From Tritrichomonas musculus (lineage: Eukaryota; Parabasalia; Tritrichomonadida; Tritrichomonadidae): a stretch of DNA of 64,000 bases. Every line of letters begins with the position of its first letter. The stretch's first letter is position 1. Positions 1-9,285 of the stretch are shown here, piece after piece. The position numbers were made by a program, and so were the translations under genes. The notes under the pieces are model-generated. The model was not told where the DNA came from. It saw only the letters and a list, made by a program, of their open reading frames with translations, and searched no databases. The stretch is taken from assembly GCA_039105265.1 (NCBI GenBank), contig JAPFFF010000011.1, positions 1,178,001-1,242,000 on the forward strand. The letters are read 5' to 3'.

Positions 1-120
1 GATGAGGTTCTTAATAGGGTCAACCTGCTATCTTTAAAACTCGATTCTGTCATTGATGACCTTGCAAATATGAAGGTCAACGTTGATGATATCAACAGCA
101 GCCTTGATAACCTTCATTAA
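1..120 (+). CDS. Coiled-coil protein, C-terminal end (partial)
   Basis: The window begins inside this gene; the frame runs to TAA at 118-120. The last 39 residues match the 80-residue protein at 41012-41254 in copy 2 except for about one residue. The visible part has heptad-like spacing of L/V/I residues (NRVNLLSLKLDSVIDDLANM), which suggests a short coiled coil. It sits 41 bp upstream of the protease gene in both copies. Function is unknown. Confidence 0.7.
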   Translation, partial: DEVLNRVNLLSLKLDSVIDDLANMKVNVDDINSSLDNLH

Positions 121-161
121 TAAACAACATCTTCTTCTTCTTTCTTTTATTTGATTTTTAA

Positions 162-1763
162 ATGACAAGTGATGTAGGTACACAAACTAAACCTAACAAT
201 AAAATACAACTATTACAAGGTACTATTAAATTTCGACCTAAACTAGTTGATAGAGATGTTGCAAGATTAACAAGAGGTTTGGGTCAAACTATATGGAAGT
301 TCTCTAATAATCAAATAAATCTACAAAAATTATATGAGACATATTTAAATACTAGTATAGCTTTTAAAGACGTACTTGAATTTGCTAATAGACTCAAGAG
401 AGAGAAACCAAGAGCAAAATTTACAGGTTGTGTGTTTGCGATTAAGAAAAATCAAGATGATAAAGATGAACATGGGCATTACATAACAGTATTAAAGCCA
501 TATCAATATACTCTCCAAGAATCAGATCAAGGTTTATTAACAGAGATAAAATTACATTATGATATTATCAACATAAGGATATCTCGAATGAAGACTGAGG
601 AGGAAAAACAAGCAGCTAGAGAACTGAGAGAGCAGATGAAAGAAAGAACATTGAAAAGTGATAAGAAAGAATATAAAACTAGAGGTATTCAAACAGATGA
701 TATACCAGAATTAGCTCCATTACCCAGACCTCCAACTTTAAATCGAAATGATTATAATCTTAACCTTAGGAAAATCGGTAGGAACCGACCCACAAATGTT
801 GAGCCACCAACAAGGGATCTAAATCAAAACAGAATTCAACGTTTACTTCAAAGTAGTACAAATTTAGATGATGATAGACCTAAGAAAAAATCAAAACGAC
901 CTAAGACAAAATCAAAACGACCTCGTTCACCTTCACCTCCACCTCCTCCTCCTTCATCACCACCTCCACCTCCACCACCTCGTTCACCTCGTTCACCTCC
1001 ACCTCCACCACCTCCACCTCCTTCATCACCACCTCCACAGTTTCCATCATCACATACCTCTCGAGGTACTAGTCCTCCTCCAAGACAACCCCGTATGACA
1101 CCACAGAAGGCAGGAGAGTATACAGTAGACCAAGGACATAATAGGATTCATGATTGGAGGAGTTTAGTCAATGATGAAAATATAGACGAAGATGTTATTG
1201 ATGACTACTTGAAACTTCTATATGAAAAAGGAAAGAGATTGAATAAACAACCTGGTCAAAATGAGGCAGAGTTTGATAAAAAGAAAATATTGGTTTTACC
1301 TACTGCATTTTATACCCTCCTTTCTATAGCATATGAGACTAATGATAATGAAAAAATACATGAACTGATGAAAAGTCCTATCTCAGGTAAAAAGTCATTT
1401 TCACATTTCGATAAAGTATTTGTCCCCATTTGCTCAGATGGAGAACATTGGGTTTTATGTATTGTTCGATATCCAAAGAAAATAATCGAATGCTATGACT
1501 CTGAGAATAAGTCAATGGCACCAGAGGTAAAGACACTTAATAAGTATATCAATATTTCAGGAACAGGTAAGTTAAAAGCAAAATATTATGATGTACCTAG
1601 TCAAAGGAATAATAAGGATTGTGGAGTGTTTCTAATGGAATCTTGTCGTACCTTTTTGCATGAAGGAGATGGTAAGTTTAAACAACGCAATATGCCAGAT
1701 ATTAGAAAGAGAATACTTCGAGAACTTCAAAACAATGAATTAGAAACAGGTGTTGTATATTAA
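162..1763 (+). CDS. Adenain/Ulp1-like cysteine protease
   Basis: 533 residues. The C-terminal third carries a C48/adenain-type catalytic arrangement: His429 in GEHWVLC, Asp446 in CYDSEN, Gln481 in PSQRNN and Cys487 in KDCGVF. In Polintons and adenoviruses this protease matures capsid proteins. Residues about 255-310 are a Pro/Ser-rich hinge following a Lys/Arg-rich patch. The N-terminal 180 residues are a separate domain without a family I recognise. TQT (7-9) and IQTD (176-179) resemble dynein light chain ligand motifs. The ATG follows a T-rich stretch ending TTTTTAAATG, the start signature used throughout this element. The next gene starts 24 bp downstream. Confidence 0.85.
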   Translation: MTSDVGTQTKPNNKIQLLQGTIKFRPKLVDRDVARLTRGLGQTIWKFSNNQINLQKLYETYLNTSIAFKDVLEFANRLKREKPRAKFTGCVFAIKKNQDDKDEHGHYITVLKPYQYTLQESDQGLLTEIKLHYDIINIRISRMKTEEEKQAARELREQMKERTLKSDKKEYKTRGIQTDDIPELAPLPRPPTLNRNDYNLNLRKIGRNRPTNVEPPTRDLNQNRIQRLLQSSTNLDDDRPKKKSKRPKTKSKRPRSPSPPPPPPSSPPPPPPPRSPRSPPPPPPPPPSSPPPQFPSSHTSRGTSPPPRQPRMTPQKAGEYTVDQGHNRIHDWRSLVNDENIDEDVIDDYLKLLYEKGKRLNKQPGQNEAEFDKKKILVLPTAFYTLLSIAYETNDNEKIHELMKSPISGKKSFSHFDKVFVPICSDGEHWVLCIVRYPKKIIECYDSENKSMAPEVKTLNKYINISGTGKLKAKYYDVPSQRNNKDCGVFLMESCRTFLHEGDGKFKQRNMPDIRKRILRELQNNELETGVVY

Positions 1764-1787
1764 TAAAGACTTTTTATTCAACTCGAA

Positions 1788-2789
1788 ATGGAATTACCAC
1801 CAAGTGTTAACACTTTATATCCTAATCGAGATAATATAGTTAATGATGGTAATACACCTCTTCCAATCGAAACAGCCTACTTCCTTGAGGATGCTCAACA
1901 TGATAAAGCTAAGTTTAATAGGTATTGGTTTAATTTCCCACCAGAATGGTCAACTGCAAACAAAGGGGAATCTATTGTTGGCGTTCGTTCAGCGCATATC
2001 ATTAAGAGAAGACGCAAAATGGAAGTAGAGATTGAAATATATAAGATACATAAGAAAACATATGAGTTTGTTTGTGGCGGAACATGGAATGATGGAACAC
2101 TAAAAGAAGACTATATAACTGGTTCAAATCATGAATATGGGTGCTTCAAAGTCATTGATTGGGTGTCAGTCGATGGAGATTTACGTGGATTTTTTGATGA
2201 AGTTAATCGTGCATTCAAGTCATACATTAAAACTTCAACATTAGACAAATTTGTTCAAAATGATGATGATATACAGGATAGAGATATACAAACCGATGGA
2301 TACTATGATAAAAATGGTTTTCATGAAATCATTTATACAGAAAGAAATAAAGCAGAGAACCATAAATACTACTATACCAATAGTAAGAATGAACGAGATT
2401 GGGAGTATACTGCACCATATATGAACTTTTTCCAACTTAAATCCTGGAATGATGACTTTGCAGATGTGTTTAATATAGGTAATGGCATATTTCAAAATAA
2501 ACCAGAAAAATATCAAACATGGAGTAAGACATTAATATTTGATAATATATGGGACAGACAATCATGCAAAATATATTCATCGATAGGTGAACAAGCATTA
2601 CATAACTATATTGGAGATAGTGATGTTGAATATAGTCCGATTAAGTACTTCAAGTTAAACTCAATGGACCAAAGGTTTTGGATAGACTTCTATAGTGATG
2701 CCCATTATAATTGTCCAACAAAACTACCTCCAAATGATTCATTTGTAATCGAAATGCAATTCCTTCAATACGATAAGATGTTTATTTAA
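1788..2789 (+). CDS. Penton-like minor capsid protein
   Basis: 333 residues, nearly identical to the copy 2 gene at 38375-39376. No short catalytic motif is visible. The C-terminus (QRFWIDFYSDAHYNCPTKLP, then FVIEMQFLQYDK) has the alternating hydrophobic, beta-rich look of single-jelly-roll capsid subunits, and Polintons usually carry a minor capsid (penton) gene near integrase and ATPase. The assignment is therefore inference from family layout plus composition. Residues 167-170 are IQTD, again a dynein light chain-like motif. The gene lies 24 bp after the protease and 6 bp before the integrase, so the four genes look like one compact transcription block. Confidence 0.5.
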   Translation: MELPPSVNTLYPNRDNIVNDGNTPLPIETAYFLEDAQHDKAKFNRYWFNFPPEWSTANKGESIVGVRSAHIIKRRRKMEVEIEIYKIHKKTYEFVCGGTWNDGTLKEDYITGSNHEYGCFKVIDWVSVDGDLRGFFDEVNRAFKSYIKTSTLDKFVQNDDDIQDRDIQTDGYYDKNGFHEIIYTERNKAENHKYYYTNSKNERDWEYTAPYMNFFQLKSWNDDFADVFNIGNGIFQNKPEKYQTWSKTLIFDNIWDRQSCKIYSSIGEQALHNYIGDSDVEYSPIKYFKLNSMDQRFWIDFYSDAHYNCPTKLPPNDSFVIEMQFLQYDKMFI

Positions 2790-2795
2790 AAATAA

Positions 2796-3950
2796 ATGAG
2801 TAAAGAAGAACCAAGCCCATATGAAAAATTATACAACAAAGCTAAATGGAAGACCTTGGACAAATACCTTAGCATGGCAAAACAAGAGAATCTAAATGAA
2901 GACGAAGCAAAGAAATACTTTGATGAAAAAGTAGTACATGATAAGAGAGTACCTAAAGCACAATATATACCTATTGTATCCAAACATCCTCATGGTTATC
3001 AAATGGATACCTTCATTAATAATAAAGAGGCAGGTGGGTTGAATTATCTAATGTTCATCAATATCAACACCAGAAAAGCATATGCATATCCTATGAATGG
3101 TAAAGGAGCAAGAGAAGTATTAACAGCACTTCATAAATTTGTTAATGATGTACCTCATGTATATTCGATAACAAGTGATGAGGATGCAGCATATTTATCA
3201 TCAACAGTCTTAGACTTCATGAGAGAGAAGAACATAAAATATCGAACAACAACTGAGAATAACCATAATGTACTTGGCATTATTAATAGGTTTATGAGAA
3301 CCATAAGAGATGCTATTGGTGAAAATAGGTTTATTCAACCAAAAGAGATGCATGATTTGGTCAACATATATAACAACTCTCCTCATAGGTCTTTAGATAA
3401 TAAAGCACCTAACGATATTACTCCAGAGGATGAAATAAAGCACATACAAAAGAATACACGCATTAATCCATACCATTTTAATCCAGGTGAGAAGGTCAGG
3501 TTAGTACTCGAAAAAGAACCATTTGGTAAAAGAAGAAGTAATTTGTCTAATGAGTCTTATATAGTTGACTCGCAAAAAGGTAACCAGTTTGTGGTCAAGT
3601 CCAAAGATGGTTCAACTAGTTCATTCCCTGGATATAGGTTGTTAAGGACAAGAGACAAAAGGATTAAAGTAGCTGAAAGACTAAATGAAGGTAAAGAAGG
3701 TATTATTGAACAAATATATAACTTTGATGAAGATACTGGTAAGTATGATTTAAAATGGGAAGGAGTCGAAGGTGATGATGCCTTTGCTAGACAAACTATT
3801 AGAGATGTAAGGAGAGGTAATCCATTAGTACTTGGTACAGCAGAAAGACAATATTGGTTGGAACAAAAGAAAAATTATGAACGACAAATTAAAGCAGGTC
3901 AAAAGGTTGAGGGCAAACCAATACCAGATAAAATTATGAAATACATTTAA
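2796..3950 (+). CDS. Retroviral-type (DDE) integrase with chromodomain-like C-terminus
   Basis: 384 residues. The integrase core has the first acidic residue at Asp71 (YQMDTF), a second acidic cluster SDED at 127-130, and the Polinton-style helix NHNVLGIINRFMRTIRD after it. Family knowledge: Polinton integrases join the linear element to new sites with 6-bp target duplications. A chromodomain-like segment follows (about residues 305-350; IYNFDEDTGKYDLKWEGVEG), a module that in other elements guides integration to marked chromatin. It starts 6 bp after the minor capsid gene and ends 10 bp before the ATPase gene. Confidence 0.9.
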   Translation: MSKEEPSPYEKLYNKAKWKTLDKYLSMAKQENLNEDEAKKYFDEKVVHDKRVPKAQYIPIVSKHPHGYQMDTFINNKEAGGLNYLMFININTRKAYAYPMNGKGAREVLTALHKFVNDVPHVYSITSDEDAAYLSSTVLDFMREKNIKYRTTTENNHNVLGIINRFMRTIRDAIGENRFIQPKEMHDLVNIYNNSPHRSLDNKAPNDITPEDEIKHIQKNTRINPYHFNPGEKVRLVLEKEPFGKRRSNLSNESYIVDSQKGNQFVVKSKDGSTSSFPGYRLLRTRDKRIKVAERLNEGKEGIIEQIYNFDEDTGKYDLKWEGVEGDDAFARQTIRDVRRGNPLVLGTAERQYWLEQKKNYERQIKAGQKVEGKPIPDKIMKYI

Positions 3951-3960
3951 AAATTTGTAA

Positions 3961-4827
3961 ATGGATGAACCCCCAAATGCAGAACTAATAAATAAAGTAG
4001 AAACATTGATTAAAGAGACCTTACAGAAGAACATGAAAGAGATAGATGGTGCTTTGATTAAACCATTATCACCTGATTATCCTTTTAGCACAAATGGTAT
4101 ATACTTTTTAATTGGTAAACCAGGTGCTGGTAAAAGTTTTTGGATATGGAGACATATTATGATAACAGAGAGGTTGTTTAAACATCCATACTACCAAAAG
4201 ATAATATTTTGCTCAAGCTCTGGTAAAATGGATAAAACAGCTGAAACACTTAATAAACAGATACGATCAAGAATCGATTATGTAAAGGAAAGAGAATTAA
4301 TGAGTTATCTTAAAAGACATCTTCGAAGAAAGATAAAGTATTATGCTATTGTCAAATATGTATTATCTCGAATGAAAGAGACCAATGACGAAATGAGGAG
4401 GCTCATTGAGAAGCATCATTTAAATGAGCTCAATGATAAAATAATATATATAGCCAATAAGTTAGTCAAGTATGAAACATCATCATATCCATATAACACA
4501 TTATTGATACTAGATGATTGTGCAGGTAGTGATTTATTAAAGAATGGTAATAGTGAATTTATCAAGTTGTTAACCAAGACAAGACACTATAATTTAACAT
4601 GTATCATGGCTATCCAAACTATTCGATTTGTTCATATGAATGCTAAAAGGTTAGCAACAGATATCATATGTTATACAGGATATAGTGAAGAAGATTTTAC
4701 TAGCTTGTTGCAACAAACTAATAACTCATTAAATACTAAGCAGACAGTAGCTGAATACTTACAACATAAAGAACCACATGAGAAGTTTGTAATGAATATT
4801 TCTGCTAATAAGTACTATTTCGAATAA
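3961..4827 (+). CDS. FtsK/HerA-type genome-packaging ATPase
   Basis: 288 residues. Walker A is GKPGAGKS at 52-59 and Walker B is LLILDD at 181-186, followed by CAGSD. Size and motif spacing fit the A32/FtsK-like packaging ATPases of Polintons, virophages and poxviruses, which pump DNA into the capsid. The protein appears identical to that of copy 2 (36337-37203). The start is preceded by TTTAAAAATTTGTAAATG. Confidence 0.9.
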   Translation: MDEPPNAELINKVETLIKETLQKNMKEIDGALIKPLSPDYPFSTNGIYFLIGKPGAGKSFWIWRHIMITERLFKHPYYQKIIFCSSSGKMDKTAETLNKQIRSRIDYVKERELMSYLKRHLRRKIKYYAIVKYVLSRMKETNDEMRRLIEKHHLNELNDKIIYIANKLVKYETSSYPYNTLLILDDCAGSDLLKNGNSEFIKLLTKTRHYNLTCIMAIQTIRFVHMNAKRLATDIICYTGYSEEDFTSLLQQTNNSLNTKQTVAEYLQHKEPHEKFVMNISANKYYFE

Positions 4828-4851
4828 TTTTTTATTTTTTAAAAATGGGAA

Positions 4852-6276
4852 TTGATCCAAATTCCTGTTATCAATATATCTGGAATCCAGTATACCTTAG
4901 AAGATATTGCAGATATGACAAGAGCAGAACGAAATGCATTAGTTGCTAGTCATCCTGATATATTACGTATCCAATATCATGGAAGAGAGTGGTTTAATGT
5001 GTATGATTTGTTTTATAATGACCAACTCATTATCCATAATAATGTATTTCAACGAAGGACTCTAATAAGACCAGCTGATATTGAGATGACAGATAGAATA
5101 CATAGAGATACTGATAATAATTGGTCAATAGAATGGGAAGGAACAACATACACAGCGAGAGATATTGAACAATTATCTATGCAAGACAGATTAAATTTAC
5201 CATTTGTACAAAATGGAGATATTGGATTAGAACCTTACTTGAATGAGCAAACAATGGAAGCATGGATAAATATTATTGATCATAGAGGAGAGACTATTGA
5301 CCCAATTGTTGCTACTATTGATTATTCAGCACCAACTACAGTAAATATTAGTGGAGGTCAAGTACGATTTGTTGGAATAAATTCACAGATAGAAGTCAAT
5401 GCAAATGGAGTTAGATATCAACATTATGACCTTGTTGCCACAACAGATACTTGGACAGTACCAGGAACAACACCAGCAATAACAGCAAGAATGATAGAAC
5501 AAATGAGTGATGAACAAAGAGGAGAACTAATGGATAATATTTATTCTCATGGTAATCTTTTAGCTTTTAATGACACATTAGATGAAACAACTGGTGAAGA
5601 AATAACGCAAGTACTATATAATGGAAATGTAGTTGCTACAATAGATAGAAGAAGACTACATGTAATTAATATTGTGAATGGAGTGATAGAAATGTACCAA
5701 CAAGATGGTGTTATAAGTGCAACTACCCAGGTTATTATGGGAGCAGTAGGTTATGTTGCTAGAAGGTTCTTACATGGTCAATGGCAGTTTGTTAGACATC
5801 ATCCTGGTGATGCAGCAGCTATAGCAGGAGTAGCAGCAGAAGCATATGTAGCAAATAGAATAGGATTATTTAATATTCCAAGTTGGTTCCGTCGTAATGA
5901 TAACCCAGAGACATTAGCAGAGGAAGATGTATTAGAAAAGATTCTTGCATGGGCATATCATGAAGAAACAGATGATGAACCTGAACTTGAAATAACAATG
6001 AAGGATGCTGATAAGATGATGGTTTCATTTGATGCATGTATTAATATTGCAAAGACATATCGCGATACTTTAAAGGGTACAATAGCATTCATGTGCGAGA
6101 AAATCAAAGAGCTTGAAAATAAGTCAAGTACAAAACATCCATTAGAAGATATAGATATGACTGCTTATATTACTAAAGTAGAAGTGAAGGAAATGATAGA
6201 CCAGAAGGATGCATATATTGATACTCTTGAGGCAAGACTTGCAGCACTTGAAGATAAATGTGCTAACATCGAATGA
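4852..6276 (+). CDS. C-terminal region of the large fibre-like surface protein
   Basis: About 470 codons that match the last quarter of the 1847-residue protein of copy 2 (19274-24817). It contains three degenerate repeats of an I-x-M-S/T-x-x-x-R-x-x-L pattern (around YTLEDIADMTRAERNAL, YTARDIEQLSMQDRLNL and ITARMIEQMSDEQRGEL) separated by beta-rich stretches. It ends in a coiled coil (MIDQKDAYIDTLEARLAALE). The open frame begins at a TTG rather than an ATG, so it is better read as a remnant part of a larger gene. The next gene starts 20 bp downstream. Confidence 0.7.
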   Translation: MIQIPVINISGIQYTLEDIADMTRAERNALVASHPDILRIQYHGREWFNVYDLFYNDQLIIHNNVFQRRTLIRPADIEMTDRIHRDTDNNWSIEWEGTTYTARDIEQLSMQDRLNLPFVQNGDIGLEPYLNEQTMEAWINIIDHRGETIDPIVATIDYSAPTTVNISGGQVRFVGINSQIEVNANGVRYQHYDLVATTDTWTVPGTTPAITARMIEQMSDEQRGELMDNIYSHGNLLAFNDTLDETTGEEITQVLYNGNVVATIDRRRLHVINIVNGVIEMYQQDGVISATTQVIMGAVGYVARRFLHGQWQFVRHHPGDAAAIAGVAAEAYVANRIGLFNIPSWFRRNDNPETLAEEDVLEKILAWAYHEETDDEPELEITMKDADKMMVSFDACINIAKTYRDTLKGTIAFMCEKIKELENKSSTKHPLEDIDMTAYITKVEVKEMIDQKDAYIDTLEARLAALEDKCANIE

Positions 6277-6295
6277 GAAGTTTTATTTAACTAAA

Positions 6296-8908
6296 ATGAG
6301 TGATACTACTACAAGATTTAAAGGAGATATACAGTTTAAGATAGGGGATGCTACCCGAAAAGGTAGCCAGTTATTAACCTTGGGTGACTTAGATAACTAT
6401 GTGCAGACAGGTCATTTATTTAATGAGGTCGAAGGTTTACCAGAAGTTGATATTAAAAATAAAAATATACAGTATGTATCATTTGAGTCTTCAACAACAA
6501 CTTACAATATCCTTAAGTTTGTTAATTTGCCTGAAGACTTCATGAATAAGCTCAATGAAATAAAAACCCAGACTAATATATTTAAAGTTGTCTTGAGGAA
6601 GAATATAGTATATGATACAAGTGGTAATTTAGTTAAGGAGTTCTACATATATGTTAAGGATGGTCAAGTATATTCTCCTTTGATAACCAAAAGTAGTAAT
6701 GGATGCAGTATAAATAATAGTACCATTATGGGATATATGAATATAGCTTTTGATAGTAAACTAGACTTCAACCCATATACCTTGTGGCTGAATGGGGAGT
6801 TGAGCATAATGAATGAATATATAACTGATTCTTTACAAACAGAGAAGGCAATAAAGTGTTCTATAATAAAAGCTGATAATGCATTAAGTTTACGTAAAAG
6901 CGATGTACTATACTTATATAAGCCTACATCAACTAGTCAGGTTGAGATCGATAACAAGAAATATTGGTTACTTCAATGGAACATAGATACTGGATATACT
7001 ATACCTAATGACTTAGAGTTTAGGTTTAATGAGTATTGTTTTGGTAATAAGTGGTTTTTATCATGGGATGGTACAAAATGGGTAGGTGATAACATACAAG
7101 GTCATATCAATGGTAGATTAGTTAATGGATTAAATAAGGAGAATGAGTATGGTGAAGATGGTACCTACATACAAGTCAAGAGGAGTGAGAGGAACATGAA
7201 ACTGATTAATAAGCCTAATGACTACTCTCCTGATAACCTACTACATTACATGATTCATGGAGGTAAGTGCAAAATAGACTGTTTTGTAAAATTAAAGACA
7301 GGGGAGATAGAACCTTTTTCGAAATATGGTCTAGGCTTCCAAACAAGTCAAGGAGGTACAAAAGATGGATATGATATAGAAGCAATAAGGTGCTATAAGA
7401 TGAATAATGCGACTAATAAATTAGAAACTAGTGCTATTGATGAACTCTACCTAGATATAACCCTTGAAGGTTCTAAAAATGCTAATAGGTTCTCAGTTCG
7501 ACCTACTGGAAAAGAAGGCAATGGAGGAGACAAGGTATGGTTGTTCTTACATGGTGTACTTGATTCATGTGAACAGCTTGAATATACATATGCAGCTTCG
7601 ACTACTAATGACTCAAGGGATATTAAGATATATTTAGCTGATGAATATGTTGACCCAATAGATGAGGTTCATTGGGATTCAACTACTAACCCATTCGAGT
7701 ATATCATTAAGCAGCAATTTTATGAAGTATCCCCAAATCCTAATGGGGCAACGACCTTATATACTGATTATAATATTACCTCCTCTAAGATAATTACAGC
7801 TGATAATATTACTACTATGAGGAGTGATTTAAACTTAGTTACCAATAATGTAGATGTTATTAGCTATGATGTTAACGAAATGAACACTGTTATGGAAAGC
7901 TTAAAAGGTAGAGTATCAAGGACTGAACAAGTTACTCAACATCTGGAGGATGATGTAGATAATTTGCGTATAGTCTCATGGACAGCATTAGCTTTTGGAG
8001 TTGCAGGTACTGCAGGGTCAATAGGTTCTATTGGTATGCAGCTATTTCCAGATGGTATAAGCTTTCCTACAATAAAAGGTGGAGGATTCCTTAAAAGGTT
8101 ATTCTCTCATAAGTCAACCAAAGGTATGAGTGATTTGGTTAGAAATAGCATTAACTTCATGTCAGGTACTACAGTAAGAAGCATAACCAAAGATATAACA
8201 CCTATAATTACCTGGTGTGAGGAAGAGTATAAGCAACTTGATGAACTACCTTTTACTGATGAGAATGATAACCCTGATACTGGAACCTTGACATTAAGTG
8301 GTGCTATGGATATTAGTAATATGTTTAGGGACTCACTCAAGCCTTGTTTCAAGTTGTTAGCTGAGAAGGTCAATGAGCTAGAGGCTGAGTTTGATAACTA
8401 CCCTACTGTGGATGAAGCTGATGAAGGTCTAGAAGTACTTATACGTAGGATAGAGACATTAGAGGGTGAAAATATTGCATTAAAAGATACTATAGCAGCA
8501 ATGGAAACTAGAATTTATGCGCTTGAACCACATGGACCACCAACACCAACTTTGCCTGATTTCTATCAAGGGTTTACATATCGTGAAGTTGGTGAAGATG
8601 ATTATTACACTATTAAGGAAAGACAACAAGGAGAATTGTATTTTGATTTTAATTTTGCTATTATTAATGATGATACAGAATATGTTGGAGTATTTGAAGA
8701 TTTCAATGAAGTCGTACACTATGTTAGGTTCAAATGGGATAAAGAGAATGATAAATGTATATATTATCTTGATGAATTAAATGGAAATACAGAACCTTTA
8801 ACTCAAGATTCAGGCGATTATTGTAAAGTTCCAGATGAACTACAGGATTCATTTGATTCAACAATATATCATCGTGAAGCATATCTTGAAGTTTATTCAA
8901 AACCATGA
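6296..8908 (+). CDS. Second fibre-like surface protein (variable tip, allele 1)
   Basis: 870 residues counted from MSDTTTRF; this start is preferred over the in-frame upstream ATG at 6209 because it follows TTTTATTTAACTAAAATG and does not overlap the previous gene. Residues about 200-270 hold a Trp-rich module (LYLYKP, LLQWNID, FLSWDGTKW) shared with the large surface protein, followed by a second shared module (QQFYEVSPN, TDYNITSSKI). A hydrophobic segment comes next (about residues 560-580; VSWTALAFGVAGTAGSIGSI), then coiled coil, then a C-terminal tip of about 120 residues. All but the tip is almost identical to copies 2 and 3; the tip differs strongly. Stop TGA lies 6 bp from the TIR. Confidence 0.75.
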   Translation: MSDTTTRFKGDIQFKIGDATRKGSQLLTLGDLDNYVQTGHLFNEVEGLPEVDIKNKNIQYVSFESSTTTYNILKFVNLPEDFMNKLNEIKTQTNIFKVVLRKNIVYDTSGNLVKEFYIYVKDGQVYSPLITKSSNGCSINNSTIMGYMNIAFDSKLDFNPYTLWLNGELSIMNEYITDSLQTEKAIKCSIIKADNALSLRKSDVLYLYKPTSTSQVEIDNKKYWLLQWNIDTGYTIPNDLEFRFNEYCFGNKWFLSWDGTKWVGDNIQGHINGRLVNGLNKENEYGEDGTYIQVKRSERNMKLINKPNDYSPDNLLHYMIHGGKCKIDCFVKLKTGEIEPFSKYGLGFQTSQGGTKDGYDIEAIRCYKMNNATNKLETSAIDELYLDITLEGSKNANRFSVRPTGKEGNGGDKVWLFLHGVLDSCEQLEYTYAASTTNDSRDIKIYLADEYVDPIDEVHWDSTTNPFEYIIKQQFYEVSPNPNGATTLYTDYNITSSKIITADNITTMRSDLNLVTNNVDVISYDVNEMNTVMESLKGRVSRTEQVTQHLEDDVDNLRIVSWTALAFGVAGTAGSIGSIGMQLFPDGISFPTIKGGGFLKRLFSHKSTKGMSDLVRNSINFMSGTTVRSITKDITPIITWCEEEYKQLDELPFTDENDNPDTGTLTLSGAMDISNMFRDSLKPCFKLLAEKVNELEAEFDNYPTVDEADEGLEVLIRRIETLEGENIALKDTIAAMETRIYALEPHGPPTPTLPDFYQGFTYREVGEDDYYTIKERQQGELYFDFNFAIINDDTEYVGVFEDFNEVVHYVRFKWDKENDKCIYYLDELNGNTEPLTQDSGDYCKVPDELQDSFDSTIYHREAYLEVYSKP

Positions 8909-8914
8909 GTAGGG

Positions 8915-9206
8915 ATAGGTACGAGATTCTCGGGGCAGGTACCTGTGCCGTTTCATAGATGGGCGGTTGTGGGGTGGGGTACCTGTGCCGTTTCATTGAT
9001 GGTAGGCGTTGAGGTGGGTGGGTGGGAATTAGGGGTGGGGCCACTGTGCCGTTTCATTGATGGGGAGCAGTAGTGAGAACAAGAATATTTTTTTCTTTTC
9101 TTTTTTTCTTTTTTCTTTTCTTTTCTTTTTCTTTTTCTTTTATGACGAGTTCGTGTTGACGCGTGGGCAGCCTGTGCCCCGCGGAAACCGACTCGTATAT
9201 ACTACT
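8915..9206 (+). repeat. Right terminal inverted repeat of copy 1
   Basis: 292 bp running from ATAGGTACGAG to the outer end ACTACT. It matches the TIRs of copies 2 and 3 in inverted or direct orientation. It holds a block related to GGTACCTGTGCCGTTTCAT three times (copy 2 has two), a polypyrimidine tract, and a GC-rich terminal block with a CGCGGGGCA/TGCCCACGCG imperfect hairpin. The GC-rich block stands out strongly against the AT-rich surroundings. Confidence 0.93.
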
Positions 9207-9285
9207 AGAGTAAGTCAGAAAACAAACCAAAAACACATATATCAACTTTCAGATTACCAAAAAAATAAATTATTTAAATATTTTT

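Larger units (their letters stand above)
1..9206 (+). mobile_element. Polinton (Maverick) copy 1, right-hand part
   Basis: This is a virus-like DNA transposon fossil of the Polinton class; its left end lies outside the window. Visible parts, in order, are a coiled-coil protein end, adenain-like protease, penton-like minor capsid protein, integrase, packaging ATPase, the C-terminal region of the large surface protein, the second fibre-like protein, and the right TIR. Polymerase and major capsid genes present in copy 2 are not present here, so this is a shortened copy, broken as a whole although most of its remaining genes read open. Shared genes are almost identical to copy 2 (a handful of residue differences over hundreds), so the copy is young. 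It lies in inverted orientation to copy 2, producing a very large inverted repeat across the window. Confidence 0.93.

Noticed and set aside
868-1098. His/Leu-rich open frame overlapping the protease
   Set aside because: It is the out-of-frame reading of the CCA/CCT-rich Pro hinge and has no independent support.
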